From contig NZ_NSGF01000025.1 of the NCBI RefSeq assembly GCF_002294995.1, positions 1-64,000 of the forward strand: 64,000 nucleotides of DNA. Reading direction: 5' to 3'. Both the position numbers and the translations under genes were made by a program. Origin of the DNA: Mesorhizobium sp. WSM3860. Lineage in GTDB: Bacteria > Pseudomonadota > Alphaproteobacteria > Rhizobiales > Rhizobiaceae. Of this stretch, positions 28,919-37,030 are shown in pieces (within the stretch, counting starts at the first letter, position 1; each line of letters opens with the position of its first letter). Below the pieces are notes generated by a model. It was not told the origin of the DNA and did no database searches. It saw only the letters and a list, made by a program, of their open reading frames with translations.

Positions 28919-29797
28919 TCAGTTCAGGCTGCAGCCGTGCCCATCGGCCGGCATATCCAGGCCGATGTCGAGAATTGGTGCGCTGTGTGTCAGCCATCCG
29001 ACAGAGATGAGATCTACTCCGGTCGCCGCGATTGCCGGGGCGGTGATCGGTGTCACCCGACCGGAAGCCTCGGTGATGACGCGGCCATCGACCATCGCCA
29101 CCCCGCGCGCAAGATCTTCGACCGACATATTGTCGAGCAGCACTGCGTCGATTCCCAGCGCGAGCGCTATATCGAGTTGCTCCAGCGTGTCGACCTCGAC
29201 CTCGATTTTCACCATATGGCCCGCTGCGGCGCGCGCGCGCTCTATTGCCGTGCGAATGTCGCCGGCGATGGCAATGTGGTTGTCCTTGATCAGCACGGCG
29301 TCATCGAGCCCGAAACGGTGATTGGCGCCGCCCCCGACACGCACGGCGTATTTCTCAAGGGCGCGCAAACCGGGCGTCGTTTTTCTTGTGCATACGATCT
29401 TTGCCTTATGGCCACGCACAGCCTCGACCATCGCGGCTGTGGCCGTGGCAATGCCGCTCAGGCGGCAAAGGAAGTTAAGCGCCGTGCGCTCGGCCGTGAG
29501 CAGGCCACGGGCCGGTCCGCACAGCTTGGCAATGATCTCGCCGGCCGCGACATCGCTGCCGTCGGGGCGCCAGATTTGCATTTGGATCGCAGGCTCGACG
29601 AGCAGCAGGGCGAATGCAACCAGATCGAGGCCGGCGATGATTCCCGTTTGGCGGGACTTAAGCATCAAAGTGGCAGTGCAATCATGCGGGATCACCGAAT
29701 CGCTGGTCAGGTCGCCGCATCTGCCCAGGTCTTCCAGGAGCGCACAGCGCACGATCGGTTCAATCAGGGTCGAGGGAAGGGGTGCGAAAGGTTTCAT
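28919..29797 (-). CDS. nadC: NadC, quinolinate phosphoribosyltransferase
   Basis: A 292-residue enzyme making nicotinate mononucleotide from quinolinate and PRPP. Typical NadC sequence is seen: LNFLCRLSGIATATA, CTRKTTPGLRALEKYAVRVGG, NHRFGLDDAVLIKDNH, EVEVDTLEQ and VLLDNMS. It follows the nadA'-'nadB remnant directly and is coupled to the bioB reading frame downstream. It is the only nadC in the window, so the intact nadA-nadB pair at 39.8-42.3 kb would depend on it unless another copy exists. Confidence 0.95.
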   Translation of the reverse strand: MKPFAPLPSTLIEPIVRCALLEDLGRCGDLTSDSVIPHDCTATLMLKSRQTGIIAGLDLVAFALLLVEPAIQMQIWRPDGSDVAAGEIIAKLCGPARGLLTAERTALNFLCRLSGIATATAAMVEAVRGHKAKIVCTRKTTPGLRALEKYAVRVGGGANHRFGLDDAVLIKDNHIAIAGDIRTAIERARAAAGHMVKIEVEVDTLEQLDIALALGIDAVLLDNMSVEDLARGVAMVDGRVITEASGRVTPITAPAIAATGVDLISVGWLTHSAPILDIGLDMPADGHGCSLN

Positions 29798-30116
29798 ATC
29801 AGGTGCCCGTGTCCGTGCCTGCCACCCAATTGCGAGTGCGCCCCGAACTGCGGCGCGCAGTGTCAGCCGGGCGAGGCACGCCTCTGCATCGCGCCAGGGA
29901 AATAAGTGCGGGAGTTCGAACCAGGGCTCTCTTAGTCAGCCACACGGTGAAAGATTTCGGCGTCTGGTTATTGAGCGCCCGGATGATCGCATTGCGCTCG
30001 CGCTTCAGTGCGAGGATCGCTTCAATGTCGTCGGTGAAAGCCGACCATTCGACTGGCGGGATCACCCGCCTGACGCGCTCATTTAGGGACGAGGCGATAG
30101 GTAACGCCCCAGTCAT
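29798..30116 (-). pseudogene. nadA'-'nadB deletion remnant
   Basis: From the ATG at 30116 (with GGGAGG upstream) the first 50 or so residues are NadA-like (ERVRRVIPPVEWSAFTDD, LKRERNAII). One base is missing after about QTP, and at about 29931-29935 the sequence jumps into the 3' end of nadB. In another frame that part reads LFPWRDAEACLARLTLRAA, matching FPGRDAAALPSRLTLCTAF at the C terminus of the intact NadB at 39837. Most of nadA and nadB is therefore deleted while nadC keeps its place in the operon. Confidence 0.88.
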
Positions 30117-30128
30117 CAGCGCCTCCCA

Positions 30129-30176
30129 TTATATTCGATCTGACAATAAGGGGAATATTTCTAGCTTGACTATAAG
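30129..30176. promoter_or_regulatory. Putative NrtR operator upstream of the nad-bio operon
   Basis: Between nrtR (stop at 30182) and the nadA remnant. It has a left half TTATATTCGA, central AATAAGG, and a right half TTGACTATAAG. It aligns along its length with the element at 42361-42405, but the left half-site is degenerate. Confidence 0.55.
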
Positions 30177-30181
30177 CTATG

Positions 30182-31153
30182 TCAAGCCCGAGACATTGGC
30201 AATTTTGTCCCGGCGAAAGCTCTTTCATCGAGCACGGCACGGCGGAAGCGATAGAGCTTTGCGGGCCGCCCACCCGTATCGACTGAAGTGTCGCCAGTCT
30301 CCTCGACCAGCTCTTGTTGCTCAACAAGCCTGCGGAAGTTCGGCTTGTCGATCAGTCTGCCAGCCAATGCTTCCACCGTCCTCTGCAGCTGGAGCAGCGT
30401 GAAAGTCGGTCTCATGAGCTCGAATACGACTGGCCGGTATTTGATCTTGGAGCGCAACCGCGTAACGCCTGTCGCCAGGATGCGGCGATGATCAGCGACC
30501 ATCGCCTTGCCTGAGACGGCCGCAGGCGGAGGCGCAGCCTTCCCGTCGCTAGCCTCTTCGACCAATCCTGCTTCGTAGAGCAACTCATAGCGTTGGAGCG
30601 TGAGCTCCTCGTTCCAATGGCGGTCGTCAAAGCCGAAGGCGATCGCCACCCTCTGCCGGCGTTCGCGCTGCCTGGCCGGATCGTCAGCGCCGTCTGCCCA
30701 TTCAATCAAGCGCGCTCGCAGAACATCCAGGCCCACCGGCGGCGAGCCGGAGCGGTGATCCTCCCATGGAAAATATTCGTACCAGCTTTGCCAGCCGCAC
30801 GTGGATGGTGCGGCCGTCGCCTGTTCCTTCCGGGTGAGTGCGAGATAGCTGATCGAGATGACGCGCTGCTGGCGCTGGGGGCCGACACGGTCCCGATCGG
30901 CGAACGTGTAGAGTTGCTCGATGTATCCAAGGGGATGGCCTGTTTGCTGTTCGACCCACCCCCTCAAACCGGATTGCGGCGATCGGTGCTCGAGCGCAAA
31001 TGGTCCGGAGGGCAAGGTGTCCGCCTGACCGATTGTGAGAAGACAGGGCTCACCGTCATTTACGGCGACGACCACCGCGATCAGGTCCACTTTGGCTTCG
31101 TCGGCCTTATCGTCAGCTCTGTCTTTCCCGCGTCGTCTCCGTTGATCATTCAT
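30182..31153 (-). CDS. nrtR: NrtR, Nudix-related regulator of NAD biosynthesis (copy 1)
   Basis: A 323-residue protein with an N-terminal Nudix-like domain (DLIAVVVAVNDGEPCLL, GYIEQLYTFADRDR, VISISYLALTR). A C-terminal winged-helix region follows (RLRSKIKYRPVVFELM, FTLLQLQRTVEAL, NFRRLVEQQELVEETG, GGRPAKLYRF). NrtR repressors sense ADP-ribose-type metabolites and control nad genes; location directly before nadA' -nadC supports this. It is strongly similar to copy 2 at 42411-43367, including the last 100 residues. Confidence 0.9.
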   Translation of the reverse strand: MNDQRRRRGKDRADDKADEAKVDLIAVVVAVNDGEPCLLTIGQADTLPSGPFALEHRSPQSGLRGWVEQQTGHPLGYIEQLYTFADRDRVGPQRQQRVISISYLALTRKEQATAAPSTCGWQSWYEYFPWEDHRSGSPPVGLDVLRARLIEWADGADDPARQRERRQRVAIAFGFDDRHWNEELTLQRYELLYEAGLVEEASDGKAAPPPAAVSGKAMVADHRRILATGVTRLRSKIKYRPVVFELMRPTFTLLQLQRTVEALAGRLIDKPNFRRLVEQQELVEETGDTSVDTGGRPAKLYRFRRAVLDERAFAGTKLPMSRA

Positions 31154-31495
31154 ATTCGCGAACTTGGTCGGCCCCCCAGCTCGGCGACTCTAATCGATTT
31201 AGTGTAAGCGTGACTGCCTGCACGTCAACACCCCCACAGCTGGAGAGTATTTTTATCTGTTCGCATTGCGCCACCGGATATCCGCTCACGGAAAGGCCAG
31301 GCCCCCCTCGTTCGCCTCACTGCCTATACGACCCCCGTCGCCAGGACGGCCGATCGACACTGGCGTGGCGCGACTGACTGCTTCCCGCCAGTGGAAAATG
31401 ACTCCTTTTGTCGGATAGCTGTAAAGGTCCACAGGCTGCATCAATGTCGGCTTTGCTCTTCAATGGCGGGAACATATCCTGCCCGGAGGCGAGAA
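31154..31495. other. Gap between nrtR and the AHL synthase
   Basis: 342 bp containing divergent promoters by position. I see no convincing tra/lux box or other motif. Confidence 0.4.
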
Positions 31496-32125
31496 ATGAT
31501 GCAGCTGATAACACCTGAACTCTACGGCCAATTTCCAAACGAGCTCAAAGAAATGCACGGGGTCAGGCATCGGGTCTTCAAGGAAAGGCTGGATTGGGAA
31601 GTTGAGACAGAAAGCGAGATGGAAACAGACGCATTTGACAGCCTGAACCCTGTCTATCTGCTTCTCAAGGGATCCGACTGGCGAATTTGCGGTTGCGTCC
31701 GTCTTCTGCCGACTACCGGACCGACAATGTTGCGCGACACATTTCCGATGCTGCTGGGTGAGACTGCGGCGCCCGCGAGTGCCTGGATTTGGGAGAGCAG
31801 TCGTTTCGCACTCGATCTGCCTCCATCAGCGCCTAAGGCTGGTGGACTGGCGCAAGCAACCTACGAACTGTTCGCCGGCATGATGGAATTTGGCTTGGCG
31901 AACAATCTCACCCGGATTGTAACTGTGACCGATACACGCATGGAACGGATCCTGCGTCTTGCAACGTGGCCGTTGTCGCGCATCGGACAGCCAAAGCCGG
32001 TCGGTAACACGGAGGCCGTCGCCGGCTTTCTCGAGATTTCCCACGCTAGCCTCTTGCGCATCCGCTGGAAGGGACGTCTGAACGGACCGGTGTTATGGCA
32101 ACCGGTTTTCGGCCTGTCGGCATAG
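31496..32125 (+). CDS. LuxI-family N-acyl-homoserine lactone synthase
   Basis: A 209-residue autoinducer synthase. The ATG at 31496 has GGAGG just upstream. Conserved LuxI residues are present: Arg and Phe in HRVFKERLDWEVE, Asp in ETDAFDSLNPVYLL, GCVRLLPTTGPTMLRDTFP, and WESSRFALD with the invariant Glu and Arg. It makes AHL from S-adenosylmethionine and acyl-ACP. Mesorhizobium ICESym elements use TraI/TraR-type sensing to control excision, which is the likely role. No intact luxR gene is adjacent. Confidence 0.9.
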   Translation: MMQLITPELYGQFPNELKEMHGVRHRVFKERLDWEVETESEMETDAFDSLNPVYLLLKGSDWRICGCVRLLPTTGPTMLRDTFPMLLGETAAPASAWIWESSRFALDLPPSAPKAGGLAQATYELFAGMMEFGLANNLTRIVTVTDTRMERILRLATWPLSRIGQPKPVGNTEAVAGFLEISHASLLRIRWKGRLNGPVLWQPVFGLSA

Positions 32126-32580
32126 GCCTAACGATGCTCAGCCTGACCAATACTCCTGGCCGCGGGCGCTACGGACTGTCGGTATGCTGACCAGACTGGC
32201 GTAGACGCGGAGGTACGACCTTCTGGTCAATTCATCGACCGGTGAATGGTGGCTCCGACAGGGCCAGGGAGCTGTCACCACGGCTTTGGATTCAGCGCTA
32301 AGCAGCCTCGAATTCCTGCTCAAGAGGTTCGGTGATGAGCAAGCCGCCGGTATCGCGCAGCGACTGGTACAGCAGATCAGGCCAACTTAGGCAGGAAGGA
32401 TCTTCGGACTTGATCAGAACCAGTTGAACCGCCATATACCGGTCCGGCCGCCAGTCAGGTGGCCCATGGACGAGACCGAACCGGTCGAATTGATGTCCAT
32501 TTATTCGACTTGCTACGAGCGCCAACTCGGGTGGAACTCTCCGAGCTGACAGGCGCCTCTGCTCTCCTTCGAGGTGATGT
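32126..32580. other. Gap between the AHL synthase and the HTH gene
   Basis: Holds only the doubtful LuxR-like remnant at 32298-32510. Confidence 0.4.
32298..32510 (-). pseudogene. Possible remnant of a LuxR-type autoinducer-binding domain
   Basis: A minus-strand frame convergent with the AHL synthase reads QFDRFGLVHGPPDWRPDRYM, then a segment ending SCLSWPDLLYQ. This recalls the aromatic/Trp-Tyr pattern of TraR/LuxR N-terminal domains. There is no HTH and no clear start, so it would be a fragment. The call rests on a weak resemblance. Confidence 0.3.
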
Positions 32581-32829
32581 ATGAAAGATCCGCGCATTCC
32601 CGAGCCAGTCTTGAAGGCTGTGTTGGGGGGAACCCACATCATCCGTGCTTATCGTGAGCACCTTGGATATTCCGTCGACGACCTGGCGGTGGCGTGCGGC
32701 CTGGCCGCTGAGGAAATCCTGAACATTGAGTCCGGTCTGAGATACAACAAGGGTTATCGAGATCGGATCGCGAAATCGCTGTCCCTACCTTTGGGAATTC
32801 TTGAGGCGGACATACTGGACGCGGCCTAA
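32581..32829 (+). CDS. Small XRE-like helix-turn-helix protein
   Basis: An 82-residue protein with a GAGGTG Shine-Dalgarno. The centre (IIRAYREHLGYSVDDLAVACGLAAEEILNIESG) fits a Cro/CI-type helix-turn-helix: helix, turn with CGL, recognition helix. The last part (YRDRIAKSLSLPLGILEADIL) completes the domain. Small regulators of this kind occur in mobile elements. The target is unknown. Confidence 0.7.
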   Translation: MKDPRIPEPVLKAVLGGTHIIRAYREHLGYSVDDLAVACGLAAEEILNIESGLRYNKGYRDRIAKSLSLPLGILEADILDAA

Positions 32830-33321
32830 TCAGGGGAAGACTTGTTGCCCGTTAGGTCTGTGGGAGCAGGTCGCGTACGAACCAACTGAATTGGTGTTCC
32901 GATGGCGACAGGATAATAACAGAACGGAACCACCGATGCCTGTTTCCCTCCCAAGCTATCACTGCTGATCGTCAATTCTAGACGACGGGCACCCACGGTT
33001 AATGGCGCTTTCGCCGAAGCGCCGGCCTCGCCCCAAGGAGTAGCGCTGAGCGCTCAACCTCCAGACTCGATAATCGACGCGGCGCTCTAAAGCGGCGGCA
33101 GGCGGATTGAGGCGTGTCATTTGTGCAGAGTTCGGGCGCGCGCCGATTGCGCTTTTCCGACTGAGCATACGCTTGGGCTTGGAAATCCAGGAACGAGGCT
33201 CAGCCCCGCTGTCGGGACCCTGCTGCACCACTTCTGCACCACGGCACGTCAGCGCAGCGCATTAGACTCACACCGGGTTCACAACATTGACTCGCTGAGG
33301 TAGGAGGGGCGTAGAGAAATC
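32830..33321. other. Gap upstream of the queC leader
   Basis: About 490 bp without a recognisable gene; the queC promoter should lie near its end. Confidence 0.4.
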
Positions 33322-33354
33322 TCCGGTCGCAGCCTTACCCGGTTAAAACAAGGA
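33322..33354 (+). ncRNA. preQ1-I riboswitch in the queC leader
   Basis: The 33-nt element has a P1 stem CCGG (33323-33326) with CCGG (33339-33342), a loop starting TCGCAG, and an A-rich tail TTAAAACAAGGA. P2 can form between CCTT (33333-33336) and AAGG (33350-33353). This is the H-type pseudoknot of the compact preQ1-I aptamer; loop (GGTCGCAG) and tail (AAAACAAGG) closely match the Thermoanaerobacter aptamer. AAGGA is also the queC Shine-Dalgarno, 7 nt before the ATG, so ligand binding should block translation. Confidence 0.85.
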
Positions 33355-33361
33355 TCCCACA

Positions 33362-34060
33362 ATGAAGACTCTCGTTATCTGCTCCGGCGGATTGGACTCC
33401 GTTGCCCTTGCTCACAGCGTGGCAGCGGAGCACGAACTCGCCGGCCTGGTGTCTTTTGATTACGGCCAACGGCACAGGAAAGAATTGGTCTTTGCCGCTC
33501 TCTGCGCGGAGCGACTGAACACTTTGCACCAGATCATCAACATCCCCGAAATTGGCCACGCCCTTTCCGGTTCAGCGCTGACCGATGATGTCGACGTGCC
33601 GGACGGACACTATGCCGAAGACACGATGAAGATCACGGTGGTGCCGAACCGGAACGCCATCATGTTGGCGATCGCCTTCGGTCTCGCCGCCACATACAAC
33701 GCCGAAGCGGTGGCGATGGCCGTACATGGTGGGGACCATTTCATCTATCCAGATTGCCGTCCGGCCTTCATCGAAGCTTTCCAGGTGATGCAAGACCGCG
33801 CGCTCGACGGCTACGCGGAGATTCGCCTTTATACCCCCTACGTCGACCTCACGAAGGACGACATCGTCCGGGATGGAGCAAGACACGGAACCCCATTTGC
33901 GGAGACCTGGTCGTGTTACAAGGGCGGCGAGCTTCACTGCGGACGATGCGGGACCTGCGTGGAGCGGCGCGAGGCATTTCATCTCGCGAGGCACGCTGAT
34001 CCAACCGACTACGAAGACGCCGACTTCTGGCTCGAGGCGCTGCGGAGGAGGAGCGCCTGA
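33362..34060 (+). CDS. queC: QueC, 7-cyano-7-deazaguanine (preQ0) synthase
   Basis: A 232-residue enzyme converting CDG to preQ0 with ATP and ammonia in queuosine synthesis. The PP-loop SGGLDSVALA is near the N terminus. The zinc cluster is formed by Cys residues in WSCYKGGELHCGRCGTCVERREAF near the C terminus. It is preceded by a preQ1-I riboswitch and followed, with an ATGA overlap, by a queD start that is cut after about 15 codons. Confidence 0.95.
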   Translation: MKTLVICSGGLDSVALAHSVAAEHELAGLVSFDYGQRHRKELVFAALCAERLNTLHQIINIPEIGHALSGSALTDDVDVPDGHYAEDTMKITVVPNRNAIMLAIAFGLAATYNAEAVAMAVHGGDHFIYPDCRPAFIEAFQVMQDRALDGYAEIRLYTPYVDLTKDDIVRDGARHGTPFAETWSCYKGGELHCGRCGTCVERREAFHLARHADPTDYEDADFWLEALRRRSA

Positions 34061-34106
34061 TGTTCCGCATCACCAAGGAATTCCACTTCTCGGCCTCGCA
34101 TCAACG
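34060..34106 (+). pseudogene. queD: queD 5' fragment
   Basis: The ATG overlaps the queC stop and encodes MFRITKEFHFSASHQ, the QueD (6-carboxytetrahydropterin synthase) N terminus. Homology then ends; the same frame runs into a nodA-like 5' sequence beginning at 34120. The catalytic histidines of QueD are absent. Confidence 0.82.
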
Positions 34107-34119
34107 GAAAATCTTTGGC

Positions 34120-34205
34120 ATGAGCTCAGACGTGCGCTGGAAACTGTCCTGGGATGAGCTGCAGCGGGCCCAGGATGTCAGACTCAACACCGCTCCGGGA
34201 AGGGT
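34120..34205 (+). pseudogene. nodA 5' remnant fused after queD fragment
   Basis: The frame reads MSSDVRWKLSWDELQRAQDV and then degenerates. This matches the NodA N terminus (compare MCSDVRWRLCWESDLQQ in the intact copy at 38142). No nod box precedes this copy. Confidence 0.65.
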
Positions 34206-34379
34206 GTTCGCTACCACGAACTGAACAATGCTTTGAGCCGAACGATCCGCGGCGCGCGCGAGCCTGACGCCTCTGACGCCATGATTGCCGACCGTCTCGA
34301 CCGCTCCCCCGATCCGTATGTGCTGCGGTCGGCCACCTCTCTCCAGCGCGTCCGCCTTGCGCCGATACGGGACGGCGGA

Positions 34380-34600
34380 GTCGTCCACGTAGTATCGCCC
34401 AATTCGCCCCCCGGCCCAAGACGGAGCAGTGGCGAAAGTAGGCCGGCGCTGAACATCTTGCTTGGGCGATCACGATGTCCTGGCGATGCAGGGCTGAAAA
34501 GTTCGAGCGGATCCGTGGTGTTCGCCAAGCCCGACCCACAGGATGAACCCGCCCTGCGGATCGGTGACCTTTGTGCCTTGTGCTATCCGCCCACGCATCG
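34380..34600 (-). pseudogene. Possible aminotransferase/MocR-type fragment
   Basis: The minus strand encodes GTKVTDPQGGFILWVGLGE, like the C-terminal part of GntR/MocR or class I PLP proteins. Further protein-like sequence follows in another frame (SALHRQDIVIAQARCSA). It is too short and frameshifted to be active, and the family call is tentative. Confidence 0.4.
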
Positions 34601-34741
34601 TCGAAACCGGAGAGCGAGTGTGAGGCGCTGAGCATGTAGCAGCGCCCGAGGCGTGCCGAGCTTTTTGCATGGAGTGCCCATGCGGGATGCATCTGTAGCA
34701 TTATCTCCCACCGCCAGAGGGCTTGCCCGATCCCTAAAATG

Positions 34742-34790
34742 TATCCACGGCGTAGATGGGTCTCATCGAAACAAACGATTTTATCAATCC
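34742..34790 (+). promoter_or_regulatory. nod box upstream of nodA remnant and nodFEG
   Basis: Reads TATCCAC...GTAGATG, 6-base spacer, ATCGAAACAAACGATTTTA, TCAATCC. All sub-motifs of the NodD-binding nod box are present with few mismatches. It lies 95 bp before the broken nodA at 34886 and about 450 bp before nodF. Confidence 0.92.
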
Positions 34791-34885
34791 TCCGAAATCT
34801 CGCATTTGACCACAGCACCTCACACACACTGAACACTCGCTACGTGTGACGACTGCGAAAAAGGAGTCGGAAAGGAAAATATATC

Positions 34886-35040
34886 ATGAGCTCAGACGTG
34901 CGACGGAAGTTGTGCTGGGAAAATGAGTTGTAACCGACCGTTTCGAACTCCGAATTCTTGCGGAGGACCTATGGACTGACTGGGGTCTTCACGCAAACCC
35001 ATTCGAAGGCGGCCGAGCCGCTTGGCGACGGTCCACTTGC
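34886..35040 (+). pseudogene. nodA remnant in the nodF leader
   Basis: ATG with an AAAGGA ribosome site opens MSSDVRRKLCWENEL and hits a TAA at codon 16. Nucleotide similarity to nodA continues past it (CCGACCGTTTCGAACTCCGA, ATTCTTG, GGTCTTCACGCA, CCATTCGAAGGCGGCCG) to about 35040. The rest of nodA is missing. It sits where an intact nodA would be in a nodAFEG operon. Confidence 0.85.
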
Positions 35041-35236
35041 ACATCCGAAATGCTCGGTGCGCCGGTCCTAAATCGGGTAGCGGCAACGCTCTTCGACTCC
35101 ACGCCGCAGACCATCTCTATCATCAATTGGTACTCGTAAGTGGCACAAGCCTAGTCAGCGACGATTGTCGCGACGCGGCTGGCAAGGGCATGGCGCCGCG
35201 CCCATGGCAAAAGGCATTACTATGGAAAGGAACAGA

Positions 35237-35515
35237 ATGGCCGATCAACTCGCAACGGAAATCATTGCCACGATCAAGAAGCGCATCGAATTGGAAAACG
35301 GCGAGGGAAGTGTGTCCGACATCGGCGAAATAACGACTGCCACGGAACTGACCTCGCTCGGAGTCGATTCCCTGGGTTTGGCGGATCTCCTGTGGGATGT
35401 GGAGCAGGCCCACGGCATCAAGATCGACATGAACTCGGCCGACGCCTGGTCGAATCTCAAGAATGTCGGCGACATGGTGGAAGCCGTCCGCGGTTTGCTG
35501 GTGAAGGAGGTCTGA
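35237..35515 (+). CDS. nodF: NodF, nodulation acyl carrier protein
   Basis: A 92-residue ACP, the usual NodF length, with the 4'-phosphopantetheine Ser45 in LGVDSLGLADLLWD. It carries the special (poly)unsaturated acyl chain made with NodE for the lipo-chitooligosaccharide. The ATG at 35237 follows an AAAGGA; an upstream in-frame ATG at 35222 is weaker. It is followed without gap by nodE. Confidence 0.95.
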   Translation: MADQLATEIIATIKKRIELENGEGSVSDIGEITTATELTSLGVDSLGLADLLWDVEQAHGIKIDMNSADAWSNLKNVGDMVEAVRGLLVKEV

Positions 35516-36724
35516 TTGGACAGGCGAGTCGTCATTACTGGGCTGGGCGGGCTTTGCGGCCTAGGCAACAGCGCCGCTTCTATCTGGAAAGAGATGCGCG
35601 AAGGCCGCTCCGCCATCGGCCCGATGGTCACTTCCGAGCTTCATGAGATGAAGGGCACTGTCGGTACCGAGATCAAGGAGCTGCCCAAGCATGACATCGG
35701 CCGCAACCGGCTCGTCACCATGGACCGCCTCAGCTTGCTCGCAGTGCTTGCAGCGCGCGAAGCCGTGCAAAACGCCGGGCTTTCCTGCGACGAGGGAAAT
35801 CCGTATCGCTTAGGCGCGACAGTGGGCGTCTGCGGCTGGGGCTGGGGAACGGTCGAAGAAACCTACCGCGCTCTGTTTTTGGACGGCGCGAAGCGTACTG
35901 GCCTCTACGCTGCACCAAAGGGATTGCCGAGCGCCGCTGCCAGCCAGGTCAGCATGAGCCTCGGCCTGCGCGGGCCGGTCTTTGCCATCGCGTCTGCATG
36001 CGCATCAGCCAATCATTCGATCGCTTCGGCAGCGGATCAGATCAGGCTCGGCCGGGCCGACGTGATGCTTGCCGGAGGCGCAGAAGCGCCACTCGTATGC
36101 GTTCAGCTGAAGGCATGGGAAGCAATGCGCGCCCTCGCTCCGGATACTTGCCGGCCCTTCTCCGCCGACAGGAAGGGAGTTGTGATCGGCGAGGGTGCGG
36201 GCATGGCCGTGCTGGAAAGCTATGAGCATGCCGCGGCGCGCGGTGCCACAATGCTTGCCGAGATCGCAGGCATCGGCCTGTCCGGCGATGCCTTCCACGT
36301 CGTCGCGCCTTCCATCGAAGGGCCGGAGGCCGCGATGCGCGCTTGCCTTGCCGACGCCGGGTTGAATGCCGAGGACGTGGACTACCTCAACGCCCACGGC
36401 ACCGGCACCAAGGCCAACGATCAGACCGAGACGGCGGCGATCAAGCGCGTCTTCGGAGACTATGCCTATTCGATGTCTGTCTCGTCCACCAAGTCCATGC
36501 ACGCGCATTGCCTCGGCGCGGCGAGCGCACTTGAAATGATCGCCTGCGTGATGGCGATCCAGGAGGGCGTCGTGCCACCGACGGCCAATTATCGCGAGCC
36601 AGACCCCGATTGCGATCTCGACGTCACGCCCAATGTGGCGCGCGAGCGCAAGGTACGCGTGGCACTGAGCAACGCCTTCGCCATGGGCGGCATGAACGCA
36701 GTTCTGGCGTTCAAGCAGGTGTAG
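35516..36724 (+). CDS. nodE: NodE, beta-ketoacyl-ACP synthase
   Basis: A 402-residue KAS II-like enzyme that determines the Nod-factor acyl chain with NodF. It starts at a TTG immediately after the nodF stop, with GAAGGAGG in front, giving DRRVVITGLGGLCGLG. The nucleophile Cys162 is in ASACASANHS, and the catalytic His residues are in NAHGTGTKANDQTE and TKSMHAHCLGAAS. A later start would lose the first beta strand. Confidence 0.95.
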   Translation: MDRRVVITGLGGLCGLGNSAASIWKEMREGRSAIGPMVTSELHEMKGTVGTEIKELPKHDIGRNRLVTMDRLSLLAVLAAREAVQNAGLSCDEGNPYRLGATVGVCGWGWGTVEETYRALFLDGAKRTGLYAAPKGLPSAAASQVSMSLGLRGPVFAIASACASANHSIASAADQIRLGRADVMLAGGAEAPLVCVQLKAWEAMRALAPDTCRPFSADRKGVVIGEGAGMAVLESYEHAAARGATMLAEIAGIGLSGDAFHVVAPSIEGPEAAMRACLADAGLNAEDVDYLNAHGTGTKANDQTETAAIKRVFGDYAYSMSVSSTKSMHAHCLGAASALEMIACVMAIQEGVVPPTANYREPDPDCDLDVTPNVARERKVRVALSNAFAMGGMNAVLAFKQV

Positions 36725-37030
36725 AACCCATGCGAAATGCCAGTAACTCTTTGTCTGGAAGTCAAATCCTTGCCGATCACGATCGTAAAGGACGTCGCCT
36801 TGGACCGCCTCGGTGAATGCGCCAAGTGGTGGCGCAAGTTGGACGAACCGCGGCCCGTTTCTGCAAAATTCTCAACTGTTGAGGGGATTTGGTCGTACCG
36901 CTACCCGGAGGTTAAGTGAGGTCGTCGAGGCCGGCTCGAGGGCCTGTTCAAAGCTGTAGCAGATAAAGTCTGGATGAGCCGCCAGTGACCGCTTCCGTGC
37001 GAAGCCGGTTCTTAGAAAGGAAATCGATAA
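36725..37030. other. nodE-nodG gap
   Basis: 306 bp; a 60-codon frame at 36737-36919 (VALDRLGECAKWWRKLDE) is not recognised. No nod box is seen, so nodG is presumably transcribed from the nodFE promoter. Confidence 0.4.
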
